This document shows positions 63,715 through 64,000 of a DNA stretch of 64,000 nt, in pieces. Origin of the DNA: Janthinobacterium sp. 344. GTDB taxonomy: Bacteria; Pseudomonadota; Gammaproteobacteria; Burkholderiales; Burkholderiaceae_D. The position numbers and the translations under genes are program-made. Position 1 is the stretch's first letter. Each line of letters starts with the position of its first letter. The stretch covers positions 859,084 through 923,083 of the forward strand of contig NZ_FOKL01000001.1 in NCBI RefSeq assembly GCF_900112025.1. The letters are read 5' to 3'. The notes beneath the pieces are model-generated. The model saw only the letters and a program-made list of their open reading frames with translations, was not told the origin of the DNA and made no database searches.

Positions 63715-64000
63715 GTGAACCTCGACCTGCCCCTCAAATCCAGCTTGCCGGGCACCGGCATGGATACGGCCATGGTGAATGGCATGCGCTTGCTGCTGTC
63801 CAGCGCAACCTTGCTGACCCTGTTCATCGATCCCGAAAGCGCGGGCAAGCTGACGCGCATCACCTGGCTCATCTTTTCCGCCTATACCCTGCACAGCCTG
63901 CTGCTATACGTGCTGGCCATCTGCGGCGTCAATTTGCCGCAGGCACCGCTGCTGTACTGGCTGGACGTGGCCTGGTATGCGCTGATCGTCTTTTCCACCA
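63715..64000 (+). CDS. membrane sensor protein, N-terminal part (runs off window)
   Basis: The first 95 residues from GTG 63715, which has CAGGAG six bases upstream. MNLDLPLKSSLPGTGMDTAMVNGMRLLLSSATLLTLF is followed by spans around 45-70 and 78-95, giving at least three membrane segments. It follows the signalling operon by 150 bases and is most likely the membrane sensor region of a histidine kinase or similar; the catalytic part is outside the window, so family is unproved. The spacer 63565-63714 has a small hairpin CATCCG-TACGG-CGGATG. Confidence 0.6.
   Translation, partial: MNLDLPLKSSLPGTGMDTAMVNGMRLLLSSATLLTLFIDPESAGKLTRITWLIFSAYTLHSLLLYVLAICGVNLPQAPLLYWLDVAWYALIVFST

Overview
The window is a GC-rich, densely coding stretch of a bacterial chromosome. 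Protein content (YggX, ArgA with fused kinase-like and GNAT parts, separate ImuA/ImuB and DnaE2, FtsB next to enolase, QseBC-like signalling, several TonB receptors) points to a betaproteobacterium, most likely Oxalobacteraceae of the Janthinobacterium/Massilia type. That placement is inference from gene content and style, not from a marker gene. I see no rRNA, tRNA, CRISPR, prophage or insertion-sequence transposase.

Layout. 0-7.1 kb: housekeeping and quality control (5' end of dapA, a methyltransferase, an M50 membrane protease, a YciO-type threonylcarbamoyl-AMP synthase homologue, HtpX, a PHP-domain phosphoesterase, an alpha/beta hydrolase, gamma carbonic anhydrase, Hsp33). 7.2-10.8 kb: a TonB-dependent receptor translationally coupled to a glycerophosphodiester phosphodiesterase, preceded by four 11-bp-spaced GTCA repeats that look like tandem Pho boxes. 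10.9-15.1 kb: two small proteins, ftsB, eno, pyrG. 15.3-21.3 kb: a PRC-barrel protein and a five-gene haem-uptake operon (ChaN-like lipoprotein, ExbB, ExbD, TonB, outer-membrane receptor) under a Fur box. 21.4-24.5 kb: FAD-linked oxidase, GNAT and an unknown secreted protein. 24.6-27.8 kb: dnaE2 (imuC) under a near-perfect LexA box. 27.9-31.3 kb: PhzF-like protein and another TonB receptor. 31.3-33.6 kb: two small HEAT/DUF5071-type proteins and an unusual CoaD-HD fusion. 33.7-38.0 kb: two-component system, Do-type protease, Hsp20. 38.2-43.0 kb: M61 peptidase, unknown proteins, alpha/beta hydrolase, GST. 43.0-45.3 kb: imuA-imuB under a second LexA box. 45.4-50.1 kb: antiporter-like membrane protein, then an MFS exporter followed by a TcdA/TcdB-like glycosyltransferase fused to a GNAT domain. 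50.4-57.2 kb: PHB-depolymerase-type esterase, second PRC-barrel protein, a repeat-rich spacer, and hrpA. 57.2-61.4 kb: argA, kdsA, yggX, a small membrane protein, rpiA. 61.6-64 kb: a CheY-like regulator, CheC-like phosphatase and diguanylate cyclase in a tight operon, then the start of a membrane sensor protein.

How the genes work together. Three stress/starvation regulons can be read directly from operators: phosphate (Pho boxes, receptor plus GDPD), iron/haem (Fur box, haem operon), and SOS mutagenesis (LexA boxes on imuAB and on dnaE2, which together make the ImuA-ImuB-DnaE2 mutasome although encoded 15 kb apart). A back-to-back pair of sigma32-like promoters appears to drive hsp20 and the M61 peptidase. 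The most unusual proteins are the CoaD-HD fusion and the glycosyltransferase-GNAT fusion with its exporter. The most unusual non-coding structures are a structured intergenic repeat with core GTACnnGAGTACGG, a 12-3-12 hairpin family, and a 10-bp minisatellite flanking palindromic repeats.
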